From Halomonadaceae bacterium T82-2 (lineage in GTDB: Bacteria; Pseudomonadota; Gammaproteobacteria; Pseudomonadales; Halomonadaceae): 61,085 bases of DNA. The translations under genes were made by a program, and so were the position numbers. Positions 19,600 to 29,215 of this stretch are shown one piece after another (the first letter of the stretch is position 1; every line of letters starts with the position of its first letter). The stretch spans positions 1 through 61,085 of the forward strand of contig LSBP01000017.1 in assembly GCA_001577635.1 (NCBI GenBank). The letters are read 5' to 3'. Under the pieces are notes generated by a model. That model did not search any database. It saw nothing but the letters and a program-made list of their open reading frames with translations, and had not been told where the DNA came from.

Positions 19600-20775
19600 A
19601 TGTTCCTGCTGACCCGCCTACGCCGTCACACCGCCATGCGCCAGCTGGGCAAGCGCCTGGAAAAGCGCGCCAAGGCCTGGCTCTATCGCCTGCTCAGCGC
19701 CTCGTCCGACGCGACCCCGGCGACGCCGCAGACCCTGGAAGGCGTCCGGCGGGTGCTGCTGGTGCGCCCCAACTTCCGCATCGGCAATGCCCTGATCAGC
19801 GCCCGGCTGATCCAGGCGCTGGCCGCGGGGCGCCCCGACCTCGAGATCGACTACCTGGCCACCGACACCACCGTCTCCCTGTTCGCGGGCATGCCACTGA
19901 CTCACTGTCACGCCCTCGGCCGGGACATGCTGGCCCGACCCTGGAAACTCGCCGCGCTGTGGCGCACGCTGCGCCGGCGCCGCTACGACCTGGCCATCCA
20001 GGTGGCGGACACCTCCCTGACCGGGCGACTCTGCCTGAAGGCCGCCGGTGCCCGACGTACCCTGGGCGCCGATTCGCGCCTGGCCGGGCTCTACGATCAG
20101 GTCTACCGCCTGCCGCCCGGCCACAATCACGTCTACGACGTGGCGGCGGCCATCGCGCGCACCCTGGGACTGGCGTGCGAGGCGCGACCCTGGATGACGA
20201 TCTCGGATGCCGAGCGTACCCGGGCGACGACCGGGCTCCGGCAACTGGCCGACGAGCCGTTCGAGGTCGGCGTGTTCGTGGGTGGGCACCTGGACAAGCG
20301 TCTACCGCTGGATTTCTGGCTGGCGCTGTGCGACGAACTCAATGCACGCGGCCGGCGCTTCATGGTGCTGATCGGCCCGGAAGAAACCGCGATGCGCCCG
20401 GCCCTGGAAGCCCACCGCGGCCCCCATGGCTGCGTGGCGCCCGCCATGGGGCTACGCGACTTCGCCGCCACCCTGGCGCAGCTGCCGCGCCTGATCACCC
20501 CGGACACCGGCCCCATGCACATGGCGGTCGCGCTCGACGTGCCCGTGACCGCCGTGCTCAACACCGCGCTCTCCCGCAAGTTCGCGCCTCGTGGCGGGGC
20601 CGACCGGGTGCTGCTGTCGCCCTCCCCGGCGCAGGTCGTGGCCACGCTCGACGGCACGGCGCCGCATGCGCCCAAACTCCAGGGCATGACCTTCACGCGC
20701 ATATCGCGGAAGGCCGACGAGCCATCGACCAGGATGGCAGTGCGCCGCGCTCCGGCGGCGTGGACGGCGCGATAG
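19600..20775 (+). CDS. Glycosyltransferase family 9 protein (LPS heptosyltransferase-like)
   Basis: Predicted transferase of 391 residues related to the ADP-heptose:LPS heptosyltransferases of GT9. The N-terminal Rossmann half starts RRVLLVRPNFRIGNALIS (about 50-67), and the C-terminal half has the donor-binding ITPDTGPMHMA motif. It probably adds a sugar to the lipopolysaccharide core at the inner membrane. The start MFLLTRLRRH was chosen because the frame upstream lies in the deacetylase gene and lacks codon character. A PmrA-like box and GATAGT precede it. The acceptor sugar is unknown. Confidence 0.85.
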   Translation: MFLLTRLRRHTAMRQLGKRLEKRAKAWLYRLLSASSDATPATPQTLEGVRRVLLVRPNFRIGNALISARLIQALAAGRPDLEIDYLATDTTVSLFAGMPLTHCHALGRDMLARPWKLAALWRTLRRRRYDLAIQVADTSLTGRLCLKAAGARRTLGADSRLAGLYDQVYRLPPGHNHVYDVAAAIARTLGLACEARPWMTISDAERTRATTGLRQLADEPFEVGVFVGGHLDKRLPLDFWLALCDELNARGRRFMVLIGPEETAMRPALEAHRGPHGCVAPAMGLRDFAATLAQLPRLITPDTGPMHMAVALDVPVTAVLNTALSRKFAPRGGADRVLLSPSPAQVVATLDGTAPHAPKLQGMTFTRISRKADEPSTRMAVRRAPAAWTAR

Positions 20776-20883
20776 CGCGAATAGCGAACAGGTGACGTGA
20801 TGCGGGCGGTGCGCGCTCGGGTCGCAGGCCGTCGCCCCGAGGGCGGCGTATCATCCGATCCGGTCGGCAAACGAACCCTGCTC

Positions 20884-21282
20884 ATGGATTATCTGCTTCT
20901 CAAGCACCTGCACATCGCCGCGGCCACGCTCAGCGTGACGCTGTTCCTGCTGCGCGCCGCCTGGTCGGCGAGCCAGTCCCCGGCGCGCCAGCGGCGCTGG
21001 GTCAGGGTGATGCCGCACGTCATCGACACGCTGCTGCTGCTCTCGGGGGGCACGCTGATGGTCACGCTGCGGACCTGGCCGAGCGAGACCCCCTGGCTGA
21101 CGGCCAAGCTGATCGCCCTGGCGGGCTACATCGGGCTGGGCAGCCTGGCCATCCGCCGTGGGCGCACGCCGATCATCCGCGCCGTGGCGGCGCTGGCCGC
21201 GCTGGCGGTCTTCCTGTACATCGCGGGAGCGGCCGTCATGCACGATCCGTACTCCTGGCTGGCCGGGCTGTCGCCGGGCTGA
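20884..21282 (+). CDS. SirB2-like membrane protein
   Basis: Small inner-membrane protein of 132 residues with four hydrophobic helices. MDYLLLKHLHIAAATLSVTLFLLR and the later RVMPHVIDTLLLLSG are typical of the SirB (SirB2) family. In E. coli the homologue was first linked to Salmonella invasion-gene regulation, but its biochemical role is unknown. A longer frame starting at 20797 is open, but MDYLLLKHL at 20884 matches the usual family N-terminus. It lies between two envelope genes, transcribed in the same direction. Confidence 0.85.
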   Translation: MDYLLLKHLHIAAATLSVTLFLLRAAWSASQSPARQRRWVRVMPHVIDTLLLLSGGTLMVTLRTWPSETPWLTAKLIALAGYIGLGSLAIRRGRTPIIRAVAALAALAVFLYIAGAAVMHDPYSWLAGLSPG

Positions 21283-21312
21283 CAACCGACGCGGGGCATC
21301 AGGAAGGCGGCG

Positions 21313-21329
21313 CTTAAGCCGACCTTAAG
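21313..21329 (+). promoter_or_regulatory. PmrA-type box before the PAP2 phosphatase
   Basis: CTTAAG-CCGAC-CTTAAG is an exact match to the PmrA/BasR box YTTAAK-N5-YTTAAK: two direct hexamers on one helix face (11-bp period). It lies 51 bp before the GTG start, the position expected for an activator overlapping the -35 region; the -10 downstream is weak (AGCGTA), as in activator-dependent promoters. Confidence 0.62.
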
Positions 21330-21379
21330 GCATTGCGGTCAGCGTAGCGGCACAGTCATCGCCGTCACCGGAGTCGCCC

Positions 21380-21928
21380 GTGTCACCCGATATCGCCCTG
21401 CTGCATGCCATCAACGGCCTGGCCGGCCAGTTTCCCGCCCTCGATACCCTGATGATCGCCGTCACCCGATTCGGCGTGCCGCTGATGGTGCTGGCCGTGG
21501 TGCCGCTGTGGTGGGCCCGCTCGCAGCGCGACCGGGCGCGTCATCTGGCGGCCTCGGCGGGCCTGGCGTTTCTCGGCGGGCTGGCGCTCAACCAGCTGGT
21601 CCTGCTGTTCGTGCAGCGCGCCCGCCCCTACACCGAGGGCCTGTCGCATCTGCTGATCGCGCCGAGCGCGGACCCGTCGTTTCCCTCCGACCATGCCACC
21701 GCCGTCACCGCCATCGCCGCGACCTTCCTGCTGCAACGCCGCTTCCGCGCCGGCGGCGCCTTCGCGCTGGCCGCCCTGCTGGTGATGCTCTCGCGCGTCT
21801 ACGTCGGCACCCACTACCCGAGCGACGTCCTCGGCGGGCTGGTGACGGGCAGTCTGGCGGCGCTGGTGGTCAGGGGGCTCTATACTCGCGAGGGCTGGCT
21901 CAACCGCCGTCTGGTGCGCCTGCTGTAA
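21380..21928 (+). CDS. PAP2 family phosphatase (undecaprenyl-diphosphatase-like)
   Basis: Membrane phosphatase of 182 residues with about five to six helices. The three PAP2 motifs are present: QRARPY, PSFPSDHA, and SRVYVGTHYPSDVLGG with the catalytic His. Relatives recycle undecaprenyl pyrophosphate (BcrC/YbjG) or act on lipid A phosphates (LpxT/LpxE type). The PmrA-type box just upstream favours an envelope-modification role, but the substrate is not decided by sequence. The GTG start at 21380 follows CGGAG. The next gene, also with a PAP2 domain, starts 36 bp after it. Confidence 0.88.
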   Translation: MSPDIALLHAINGLAGQFPALDTLMIAVTRFGVPLMVLAVVPLWWARSQRDRARHLAASAGLAFLGGLALNQLVLLFVQRARPYTEGLSHLLIAPSADPSFPSDHATAVTAIAATFLLQRRFRAGGAFALAALLVMLSRVYVGTHYPSDVLGGLVTGSLAALVVRGLYTREGWLNRRLVRLL

Positions 21929-21964
21929 ACTGCCCCCAAACTCCCCGGCCGGAGCCGCTACCCG

Positions 21965-24022
21965 ATGCTGGAATCCCTCGTCACCGACATCACGCAACTG
22001 TCGGCGCAGCACAGTGCCATCGCCTATGCCATCGTGGGCCTGTCCGCCATGGCGGAGGCGCTGCCGGTCGCCGGCACCCTGGTGCCGGGCTCGATGCTGA
22101 TCGTCGGCATCAGTGCCCTGGTCAGCACCGGGTCGCTGGGCACCGTGCCGTTGATCCTCGCCGCCCTGGCGGGCGCGATCGCCGGCGACGGCGTCTCCTT
22201 CTGGCTCGGTTACCGCTACGAGGCGCGCATCGCCGGCGTCTGGCCGCTGAGCCGCTATCCGCAATGGGTGGGGCGGGCCGAGGCGTTCTTCCGACGCCAC
22301 GGCGGCAAGGGCGTGTTCCTGGCGCGCTTCGTGCAGGGCCCCCGCGCCTTCGTGCCGCTGGCGGCGGGCATGAGCGGCATGCCGCCGGGGCGCTTCTATG
22401 TCGTCAACATCGCCTCGGCGATCGTCTGGGCTTCCACCCACGTGCTGGCCGGGGTACTGCTCGGCGAGTCGCTTCACGTGGTCGCCCAGGTCGCCGGGCG
22501 CCTGGTGCTGCTGCTGGTGCTGGTGGCGCTGCTGGTCTGGCTCGTCGTCTGGCTGACCCGCCGCGTGGTGCTGACTCACGGGCTTCAGGCATTGCAGGCC
22601 GGCATGACGCGCCTGGAAGACTGGTGTGCACCCCGGGCGACGACGGCGCAGCGCGGCGTGGCGCGTCTGCTGGCCACCGTGCAGGGCGAGGGGCTGATGC
22701 TGACCCTCGCCATTGCGGTGCTTCTGGGTTGCCTGTGGATATTCCTGGGCCTCCTCGAGGACCTGCTCACCGGCGACCCCCTGGTGCAGGCCAACCAGGC
22801 GGTCTTCCATGCCCTGCAGGCCCTGCGCACCCACTGGGGCGACACCCTGATGCTGGCGATCACCGAGCTGGGCGACGGCATCGTGACCACCACCCTCACC
22901 ATCACGGTCGCCGCCTGGCTGCTGCTCCGCCGTGCCTGGCCCAGCGCCCTCTACTGGCTGGCCGCGGTGGGCGGCGCGGCGCTGTTCACGCCGCTGATCA
23001 AGGCACTGGTCCACTGGCCGCGCCCCACCGCCGGGCTCTACAGCGGCTGGGAGGCCTTCTCGTTTCCCAGCGGTCACGCCACCATCAATACCGTGATATA
23101 CGGCTTCCTGGCGTATCTCGTCGCCCGTGCCCTGCCCGTCCGGCGGCGCGGCTGGGTGGTCGGTGCCGCGGCCCTGGTGGTGACCCTGATCGCCGTCTCG
23201 CGCCTGTATCTGGGTGCCCACTGGCTGGCCGACGTCAGCGCCGGCATGGCCATCGGCACCGCCTGGGTGATCCTGCTGGCGATCAGCCACCAGCGCCGTC
23301 ACGCCCCGCTTCGCGAGGCCCGCGGGCTGTCGCTGGTGGTCCTGCTGACCCTGGCCGTGGTCTGGCCCTATCACCTGCATGGGCAGCTGGCCGCCGATCG
23401 CGAGCGTTACGTGCCCCACCCCACAATGCAGCAGCTGGCCTGGCAGGACTGGTCGCAGGCGGCCTATCAACAGCTGCCGACGCGGCGCATCGACCTGGGC
23501 GGTGAAGGCGAGGAGCCGATGGTCCTGCAATGGGCAGGGGATCTGGCGAGCCTGCGACAACGCCTCAGCGCCGCCGGCTGGCAGGTCGACGTGCCCTGGA
23601 CGCCGGTCAGCACCCTGCACTGGCTGAGCCCCGGCCATGCCGCCGCGGGCCTGCCGACGCTGCCGCGCCTCAACGACGGCCAGCCCTCCACCCTGCGCGC
23701 CACGCGCCCGATCGCCGGACAGACGGGCCGCCGCCTGGTCCTGCATGTCTGGTCCACGGACTTCACCCTGACCGGCACCTGCCGGGCCACGCCCCAGCCG
23801 CTGTGGGTCGGTTCGCTGCGGATCCAGCAGCGCCGCGACCTGCTCGGGCTGCTGGCCGTGGAACACGACGTCTCCGGCGTCACCGACACGCCGGCCCTGC
23901 TGAGGCAGGCGCTGCAGGGCTCGGCATCGGACGCAGACACACGCCTTGCAACCCCGTCCGCCGACACGCCGCTGCTGCTGGCCACCCCCGCAAGCCTGGC
24001 CCCGCCATGTGGCAACAACTGA
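21965..24022 (+). CDS. DedA-PAP2-LssY_C fusion membrane protein
   Basis: Protein of 685 residues joining three parts. Residues about 1-200 are a DedA/SNARE-associated domain ([17 protein letters not shown], then [18 protein letters not shown]). Residues about 235-440 are a PAP2 phosphatase ([33 protein letters not shown]). Residues about 480-670 are an LssY_C domain ([23 protein letters not shown]). DedA proteins flip undecaprenyl phosphate or other phospholipids, so the fusion with a lipid-phosphate phosphatase suggests coupled dephosphorylation and flipping (inference). The same combination is known in other gammaproteobacteria. It overlaps the next gene by 16 bp. Confidence 0.9.
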   Translation: MLESLVTDITQLSAQHSAIAYAIVGLSAMAEALPVAGTLVPGSMLIVGISALVSTGSLGTVPLILAALAGAIAGDGVSFWLGYRYEARIAGVWPLSRYPQWVGRAEAFFRRHGGKGVFLARFVQGPRAFVPLAAGMSGMPPGRFYVVNIASAIVWASTHVLAGVLLGESLHVVAQVAGRLVLLLVLVALLVWLVVWLTRRVVLTHGLQALQAGMTRLEDWCAPRATTAQRGVARLLATVQGEGLMLTLAIAVLLGCLWIFLGLLEDLLTGDPLVQANQAVFHALQALRTHWGDTLMLAITELGDGIVTTTLTITVAAWLLLRRAWPSALYWLAAVGGAALFTPLIKALVHWPRPTAGLYSGWEAFSFPSGHATINTVIYGFLAYLVARALPVRRRGWVVGAAALVVTLIAVSRLYLGAHWLADVSAGMAIGTAWVILLAISHQRRHAPLREARGLSLVVLLTLAVVWPYHLHGQLAADRERYVPHPTMQQLAWQDWSQAAYQQLPTRRIDLGGEGEEPMVLQWAGDLASLRQRLSAAGWQVDVPWTPVSTLHWLSPGHAAAGLPTLPRLNDGQPSTLRATRPIAGQTGRRLVLHVWSTDFTLTGTCRATPQPLWVGSLRIQQRRDLLGLLAVEHDVSGVTDTPALLRQALQGSASDADTRLATPSADTPLLLATPASLAPPCGNN

Positions 24023-24378
24023 AGGCCTGGGCCGGCGCCCTCAAGCGCGAGGTCGCCGCCCTCTACCTGGCGACGCGCGACCCACGCACCCCGGCGGCGG
24101 CCCGCTGGCTGGCCCTGGCGGTGATCGCCTACGCGCTGTCGCCCATCGACCTGATCCCCGATTTCATTCCCGTGCTGGGCTATCTGGACGACCTGCTGCT
24201 GCTGCCACTGGGGATCTGGCTGTGCCTGCGGCTGATCCCCGATACGGTCATGCAGGACTGCCGCCGGCAGGCGGCGGCGCGCCCACCCGCGGCGCTGGGC
24301 CGGCGTGGCGCGATTCTGGTAGTCGTAGTCTACGTCGCGCTGGTCGCGGCCGTCGTCGGGTGGTGGCTCACGCCCTGA
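24007..24378 (+). CDS. YkvA family (DUF1232) membrane protein
   Basis: Small protein of 123 residues. The core [27 protein letters not shown] is the DUF1232/YkvA signature. A second hydrophobic segment near the C-terminus ([18 protein letters not shown]) is a likely transmembrane helix. Function unknown; the family is often tied to membrane or stress roles. Its start lies within the last codons of the DedA-PAP2 gene, so it is probably translationally coupled. Confidence 0.85.
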   Translation: MWQQLKAWAGALKREVAALYLATRDPRTPAAARWLALAVIAYALSPIDLIPDFIPVLGYLDDLLLLPLGIWLCLRLIPDTVMQDCRRQAAARPPAALGRRGAILVVVVYVALVAAVVGWWLTP

Positions 24379-24399
24379 CAGGGCGTCCCTGACAGGGCG
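24370..24399. terminator. Palindromic hairpin between convergent genes
   Basis: ACGCCCTG-A-CAGGGCGT is a perfect palindrome overlapping the YkvA stop codon, and CCTGACAGGGCGT follows again directly. Located between convergent genes, it could act in both directions. No clear T-run is present. Confidence 0.45.
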
Positions 24400-24404
24400 T
24401 ACCG

Positions 24405-25727
24405 TCACACGCCGAAGGGGTAGGTCTCGGGCATGCCCTCCCGGTGCCAGGGCCCGCTGCGGTCGAGCGGGTCGACGGCGGTGGTCTCGTCGAGGTGGAA
24501 CAGCGCATCGAACTGGGCCGGCAGCGAGGCTCGGAAGTAGTGGCTGCCGCGCTCCGTCTCGGGCCGGTAGATCACGCCGATCGCCCGCTCCAGCAGCCGT
24601 GAGCGCAGCGGCTCGGCCCGCTCGCCGGTGAGCGGCAGGTAGAAACGGTCCAGGCCGCTGTCGTGGAACAGCCGCTCGTAGCTGTCCGGGCGCGACGGCC
24701 GCACCCAGCGATGCTCCACCGGGGCCTCCCAGTCCCGCGCCGCCGCGACGTAGCCGGTGTGGGTGGTGAAGCCCACCGACAGCACCCGCCGCGCGCCGAA
24801 GCGCTGGCGCACCAGCTGGCCCACGTTGTGCTGCGAGCGCGCCCAGCCCATCTCGGTGCCCCGCGCATCGCCGACGTGCGAGTTGTGCGCCCAGACCACG
24901 ATCCGCCCCTGGCCGCCCTGACGGCGCAGGTGGTCGTGCAGCTCGGCCAGGGTCTCGGCCATGTGGCTGTCGCGCAGATTCCAGGTGTCCACCCGGCTGC
25001 CGAACATGCCCCGGTAGTAGGCCTCGGCATTGACCACCACCCGCGCATTCTGCTCGGCGTGGAACTGGGCATCCGCTGCCCGACGACCGTCGGCGCGCAG
25101 GTATTGCTCGCTCCGGCGCACCAGCTCGGTCAGCAGCGCCACGGCATCGGCCTCGCAGGAGGGGCTCAGCCCGAAGGCCGCCTGGCGCCCGTAATGGAAG
25201 GGATCACCATGGTGGTCGAGGCAGGCATAGCCGCGACGGGCGAGCTCGGCCTGCTCGGGGTCGATGCGGGTCAGGTAGGCGATCACCGCCTCGGCCGAGC
25301 GATGCAGGCTGTAGAGATCCAGGCCGTGGAAGCCGACCCGATCGGCCTCGGGCCGGGCGGCGTTGTGGTTGCGCAACCAGGTGATGAACTCGAGCATGAC
25401 GTCGTTGCGCCACATCCACTGGGGAAAGCGCTGGAAGTCGTCGAAGGCGCTGGCCAGGGTATCGTCGCTCTCGCCGCGGGCGAAGCGGTCGAGCCGCCAC
25501 GCATCGGGCCAGTCGGCCTCGACCAGCACCGCCTCGAAGCCGCATTCCTCGATCAGGCGTCGGGTGATGGCATCGCGCAGGGCGTAGAACTCCGCCGTGC
25601 CGTGGGAGGCCTCGCCGAGCAACACGAACGGCCGCTCGCCCACCGCCTCGAGCAGGGCGTCGTAGTCGCTGTCGCGCTCGTCGAGGCGGCGGCCCAGCTG
25701 GCGGACACAGGAAAGCGGCGTCGTCAT
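24405..25727 (-). CDS. Erythromycin esterase family protein
   Basis: Protein of 440 residues of the erythromycin-esterase (EreA-like) superfamily. Family residues visible are LLGEASHGTAEFY near residue 38 (Glu and His of the proposed active site), EADWPDAWRLDRF, and VWAHNSHVGDARG with the second His region. Many chromosomal members have no proven antibiotic role, so resistance should not be assumed. The start MTTPLSCVRQLG at 25727 follows GGGAGGG at good spacing; a longer frame runs into the REP-like repeat and is rejected. It is transcribed leftward toward the YkvA gene. Confidence 0.9.
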   Translation of the reverse strand: MTTPLSCVRQLGRRLDERDSDYDALLEAVGERPFVLLGEASHGTAEFYALRDAITRRLIEECGFEAVLVEADWPDAWRLDRFARGESDDTLASAFDDFQRFPQWMWRNDVMLEFITWLRNHNAARPEADRVGFHGLDLYSLHRSAEAVIAYLTRIDPEQAELARRGYACLDHHGDPFHYGRQAAFGLSPSCEADAVALLTELVRRSEQYLRADGRRAADAQFHAEQNARVVVNAEAYYRGMFGSRVDTWNLRDSHMAETLAELHDHLRRQGGQGRIVVWAHNSHVGDARGTEMGWARSQHNVGQLVRQRFGARRVLSVGFTTHTGYVAAARDWEAPVEHRWVRPSRPDSYERLFHDSGLDRFYLPLTGERAEPLRSRLLERAIGVIYRPETERGSHYFRASLPAQFDALFHLDETTAVDPLDRSGPWHREGMPETYPFGV

Positions 25728-25778
25728 GATCGGACCCTCCCGAATACCATCGCCATGCCCGAAGTCTAGCCTGTAAAG

Positions 25779-25890
25779 CGCCGGCCCGGTGGCGCCTTCA
25801 TCGCGACTGAAGTCGCGCCCACACCGGTCAGCCTGAGGGGGGGGGGCTTGTGGGCGGGGATTCATCCCCGACGGCACCGGCCCGGTAGCG
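25779..25890. repeat. REP-like palindromic element, copy 2
   Basis: Contains GCGACTGAAGTCGC (25803-25816) and GGGGATTCATCCCC (25856-25869), the modules of copy 1 (117-219) in reverse order, with CCGGTCAGCCTGA between them. A poly-G tract (about ten G) precedes the second module. It fills the gap between the esterase and the cation ATPase genes. Confidence 0.7.
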
Positions 25891-25893
25891 GGG

Positions 25894-28626
25894 TCAGCCG
25901 TCATTGCGGGCGGTGACGCGCCGCACCAGCCACTTCTCCAGCTCCAGCACCCCCAGCGCCGCCACCGCCACACCCGTCAGCCAGGCCAGGTCGTCCGCGC
26001 CCAGCGGCCGGGTCTCGAACAGCCGCTGCATCACCGGCAGGTAGGTGAAGGCCAGCTGCGCCAGGGCGACCACCGTCAGCCCCGCCAGCACCGCCCGGGT
26101 GCCCATCACGCCGTGCCAGGTCAGGGCGGTGGAGTGGCTGATGCGCACCGAGAAGAGATAGACCACCTCCAGGGCGATCAGGGTGTTGACCACCAGCGTG
26201 CGCGCCAGGGCCAGGTCGGCATGGCGTGCCAGGGCGAGGAAGAACACGCCCAGTGCCACCCCCGTGAACAGCAGCGACACGAACACCACCCGCCACACCA
26301 GCAGCCGGGTCAGCAACCCCTGTCCCCGGGGGCGCGGGGGGCGCGCCATGACGCCGGGCTCGGCCGGCTCGAAGGCCAGCACCAGGCCCAGCGTCACCGC
26401 CGTGACCAGGTTGATCCAGAGGATCTGCACCGCCGACATCGGCAGGGTGAAGCCGAACAGCAGCGCGGCAACCACGGTCATCACCTCGCCGCCGTTGGTG
26501 GGCAGCGTCCAGGCCACCACCTTGCGGATGTTGTCGTGCACCACGCGCCCCTCGCGCACCGCGGCGACGATCGAGGCGAAGTTGTCGTCGAGCAGCACCA
26601 TCTGGGCGGCTTCCTTGGCGGCGTCGGTGCCCTTGTGCCCCATGCCGATGCCGATGTCGGCCTGCTTCAGCGCCGGGGCGTCGTTGACCCCGTCGCCGGT
26701 CATCGCCACCACGGCGTCGCCGGCCTGCAGCGCCTGGACGATGCGCAGCTTGTGGGCCGGCGTGGTGCGCGCGAAGACCTGGACCGCCCCCACCCGCCCG
26801 GCGAGTGCCTCGGCCGAAAGCGTCTCGAGCTCGTGGCCGGTCAGCGCCCGGGGCTGCTCGGCCAGCCCCAGATCCCGGGCGATGGCCAAGGCGGTGGACA
26901 CATGGTCGCCGGTGATCATCTTGACGTCGATGCCGGCCCGGCGGCACTCGGCCACCGCCGCCACCGCCTCGTCGCGGGGCGGGTCGATGAAGCCGGCCAC
27001 ACCGAGGAAGCCCAGACCCTCCCCGAGGTTGCGGAAGGGCGAACTCCGTCGTTCGAGCGGCTTGGCGGCGAAGCCCAGTACCCGCTCGCCCGCCCCGGCG
27101 ATCGACTCGATCCGCGCCGTCCAGGCGTCCTGGTCGAGCGCAGCGGTGCCATCCGCGCGGGCCTCTCGCTGACAGAGTGTCAGCAGGGCATCCGGCGCGC
27201 CCTTGATGAACAGCCAGTGGCGGCCATCGGGCGCCTGGTTGAAGGTGGCCATGAAACGGTGTTCGGCCCCGAAGGGGATCTCGTCGAGCCGCGGCCAGGC
27301 GGCGCGCAGGGTCTCGGGGTCCTGCCCGGCCTTGTGGGCGAGAATCAGCAGCGCGCCTTCCATGGGGTCGCCGACCACCTGCCAGTCGCCGTCCCGGGCC
27401 ACCAGATCGGCATCGTTGCACAGCACCCCGGCGCGGATCAGCGCCGACCAGTCCGCCTCGGCATCAGCGTCCCGGGTCGGTTGCAGCGCGCCCTCGGGAC
27501 GGTAGCCACGCCCTGTCACCGTGGCCCGGGCCGCACCGCTCTCCAGCCGGCACACCGTCATCTCGTTGCGCGTCAGGGTACCGGTCTTGTCGGAGGCAAT
27601 CACCGATACCGCGCCGAGCGTCTCCACCGCCGGCAGGCGGCGGATCGCCGCGTGCCGCCGCGCCATGCGCCGCACGCCGATGGCCAGGGTGATCGAGATC
27701 ACCGCCGGCAGTCCTTCGGGCACCGCGCCCACCAGGATGGCGACCACCGCGATCAGCGCCTGCGGCCAGGCGTAGCCGCGCCAGAACACGGCGAACAGGA
27801 ACACCAGCACCGCACTGGGCAGCGCCACCCACAGGAAGCGTCGGGCGAAGCGGTTGAGCTGGTCGAGCAGCGGTGTGGTGGTGACCCGCACATCGCGCAG
27901 CATGGCGCTGATGCGCCCCACCTCGGAGGCCATGCCGGTGGCCACGACCACCCCGCTGCCGTGCCCCGCCACCACCCAGGTCGCGGCGTAGGCCATGCAG
28001 TGACGATCGCCCAGCGCCGCGTCCGCCATCACCGCCCCCGTCTGCTTCTCGGCGACGGCCGACTCGCCGGTGAGAATCGCCTCGTCGACCAGCAGCCCCT
28101 GGGCGGTGACCAGCCGCAGGTCCGCGGGCACCCGGTCGCCCGGCTCGAGCAGCACCACATCGCCGGGCACCAGCTCGGCCACCGGCACCGTGCCGCGCTG
28201 CCCCTGACGCACCACCCGGGCCTGCGGCGGGGCCAGGTCGTGGATGGCACGCAGCGCCGTCTCCGCCCGCCCTTCCTGGATGAAGCCGACCAGCGCGTTG
28301 ATCACCACCACGGCCAGGATGACGGTGGCATCGATGACGTAACCGAGCCCGCCGGCCGCCACGGCCGCGGCCAGCAGCAGGTAGATCAGCGCATTGTTGA
28401 ACTGGGCGAGCAGGCGCCGCCAGGTCGGCGTGCGCGCGGTCTCCGGCAGCACGTTGGCGCCGTGGGTCGCCAGCCGGTGTGCCGCCTCCTCGGGGCTCAG
28501 CCCGGCCGGGTGACTGTCGAGCCGCCGCAGCACGCTCTCGGCACTCTCGACATGCGCCCGCCGCGCCACGGCATCGGGTTCGGCCGAGTGCGGCGCGGGG
28601 GGTGACACGGTTTCGGGGTGCGTCAC
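25894..28626 (-). CDS. P2-type cation-transporting ATPase
   Basis: P-type ATPase of 910 residues. The N-terminal cation ATPase domain has HPAGLSPEEAAHRL. Further motifs are the actuator TGES (LVDEAILTGESA), the phosphorylation site DKTGTLT near residue 345, the membrane PEGLP motif of Ca2+-type pumps (VGAVPEGLPAVIS), and the hinge MTGDGVNDAPALK. This layout fits the P2A/PMR1-like group, moving Ca2+ or Mn2+ out of the cytoplasm; the ion is not certain. It follows the outer-membrane protein gene by 15 bp and is the last gene of the leftward cluster with lon and the other ATPase. Confidence 0.9.
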   Translation of the reverse strand: MTHPETVSPPAPHSAEPDAVARRAHVESAESVLRRLDSHPAGLSPEEAAHRLATHGANVLPETARTPTWRRLLAQFNNALIYLLLAAAVAAGGLGYVIDATVILAVVVINALVGFIQEGRAETALRAIHDLAPPQARVVRQGQRGTVPVAELVPGDVVLLEPGDRVPADLRLVTAQGLLVDEAILTGESAVAEKQTGAVMADAALGDRHCMAYAATWVVAGHGSGVVVATGMASEVGRISAMLRDVRVTTTPLLDQLNRFARRFLWVALPSAVLVFLFAVFWRGYAWPQALIAVVAILVGAVPEGLPAVISITLAIGVRRMARRHAAIRRLPAVETLGAVSVIASDKTGTLTRNEMTVCRLESGAARATVTGRGYRPEGALQPTRDADAEADWSALIRAGVLCNDADLVARDGDWQVVGDPMEGALLILAHKAGQDPETLRAAWPRLDEIPFGAEHRFMATFNQAPDGRHWLFIKGAPDALLTLCQREARADGTAALDQDAWTARIESIAGAGERVLGFAAKPLERRSSPFRNLGEGLGFLGVAGFIDPPRDEAVAAVAECRRAGIDVKMITGDHVSTALAIARDLGLAEQPRALTGHELETLSAEALAGRVGAVQVFARTTPAHKLRIVQALQAGDAVVAMTGDGVNDAPALKQADIGIGMGHKGTDAAKEAAQMVLLDDNFASIVAAVREGRVVHDNIRKVVAWTLPTNGGEVMTVVAALLFGFTLPMSAVQILWINLVTAVTLGLVLAFEPAEPGVMARPPRPRGQGLLTRLLVWRVVFVSLLFTGVALGVFFLALARHADLALARTLVVNTLIALEVVYLFSVRISHSTALTWHGVMGTRAVLAGLTVVALAQLAFTYLPVMQRLFETRPLGADDLAWLTGVAVAALGVLELEKWLVRRVTARNDG

Positions 28627-28641
28627 GCGTTCGGCTCCGCC

Positions 28642-29160
28642 CTAGAAGTGGTAGGTCAGGCCGAAGCTGACGGCATCGAAGGTGGTGTCGTTGTCATCGG
28701 CGTAGCGCATGTAGTCGGCGCCGATGGCGAGATTGGGTACGAGGCCCATTTCCGCCCCCAGCCCGCCGGAGAGTCCGGTTTCGCTGTTCTCGCCGGCGAA
28801 GGTGCCGGAGACGTGGGCCACGCCGCCCAGGGCGTAAAGGTGGATGGCGTCGTTGACCGGCAGCATCAGCTTGACGTAGGCGCCGGCCAGCCAGTCCAGC
28901 TCGCTGCGCGATTGCCGGTCGTGCTCGCGCCCCCCGCCACCCAGCTGGGCCTCGACACCCAGATAGTCGTTGGCCAGCCAGCCGCCGCGCAGACGCAATC
29001 CCAGGCTGGAGTCGCTGTCGCCCCCCGCCGGATCGTACGTCCACAACAGCGCATCGACACCGGCATAGCCGGCCGGCAGAGCACCGTGATAGGCCAGCGC
29101 CGGCGCGGCCGGGGCAACGAGCAGCAACAGACAGCACAGTAGACGCGAAACGGGGGTCAT
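28642..29160 (-). CDS. Outer-membrane beta-barrel protein
   Basis: Exported protein of 172 residues. A signal peptide (about 1-23, ending APALA-Y) is followed by alternating hydrophobic and polar strands (SLGLRLRGGWLANDYLGVEAQLGGG, YVKLMLPVND, MGLVPNLAIGADYMRYAD). The C-terminus VSFGLTYHF, with a final aromatic residue, is the classic outer-membrane insertion signal. It looks like an eight-stranded OmpA/OmpX-like barrel. Function unknown. Its close coupling to the cation ATPase gene suggests expression under the same stress. Confidence 0.85.
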   Translation of the reverse strand: MTPVSRLLCCLLLLVAPAAPALAYHGALPAGYAGVDALLWTYDPAGGDSDSSLGLRLRGGWLANDYLGVEAQLGGGGREHDRQSRSELDWLAGAYVKLMLPVNDAIHLYALGGVAHVSGTFAGENSETGLSGGLGAEMGLVPNLAIGADYMRYADDNDTTFDAVSFGLTYHF

Positions 29161-29215
29161 GGGTCGGGCCTCGCAACGGGGGGGTGGTTCGAATCCAGGG
29201 ATCGACGCGGGCGGC

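Noticed and set aside
21383-23866. Leftward 827-residue open frame
   Set aside because: Antisense to the PAP2 and DedA-PAP2 genes; Gln/His/Arg-rich with no domain.
24405-25727. Macrolide resistance gene
   Set aside because: The protein is only family-level similar to erythromycin esterases, whose chromosomal members often have other or unknown roles.
26113-28605. Rightward 830-residue open frame
   Set aside because: Antisense to the P2-type ATPase, which has all family motifs.
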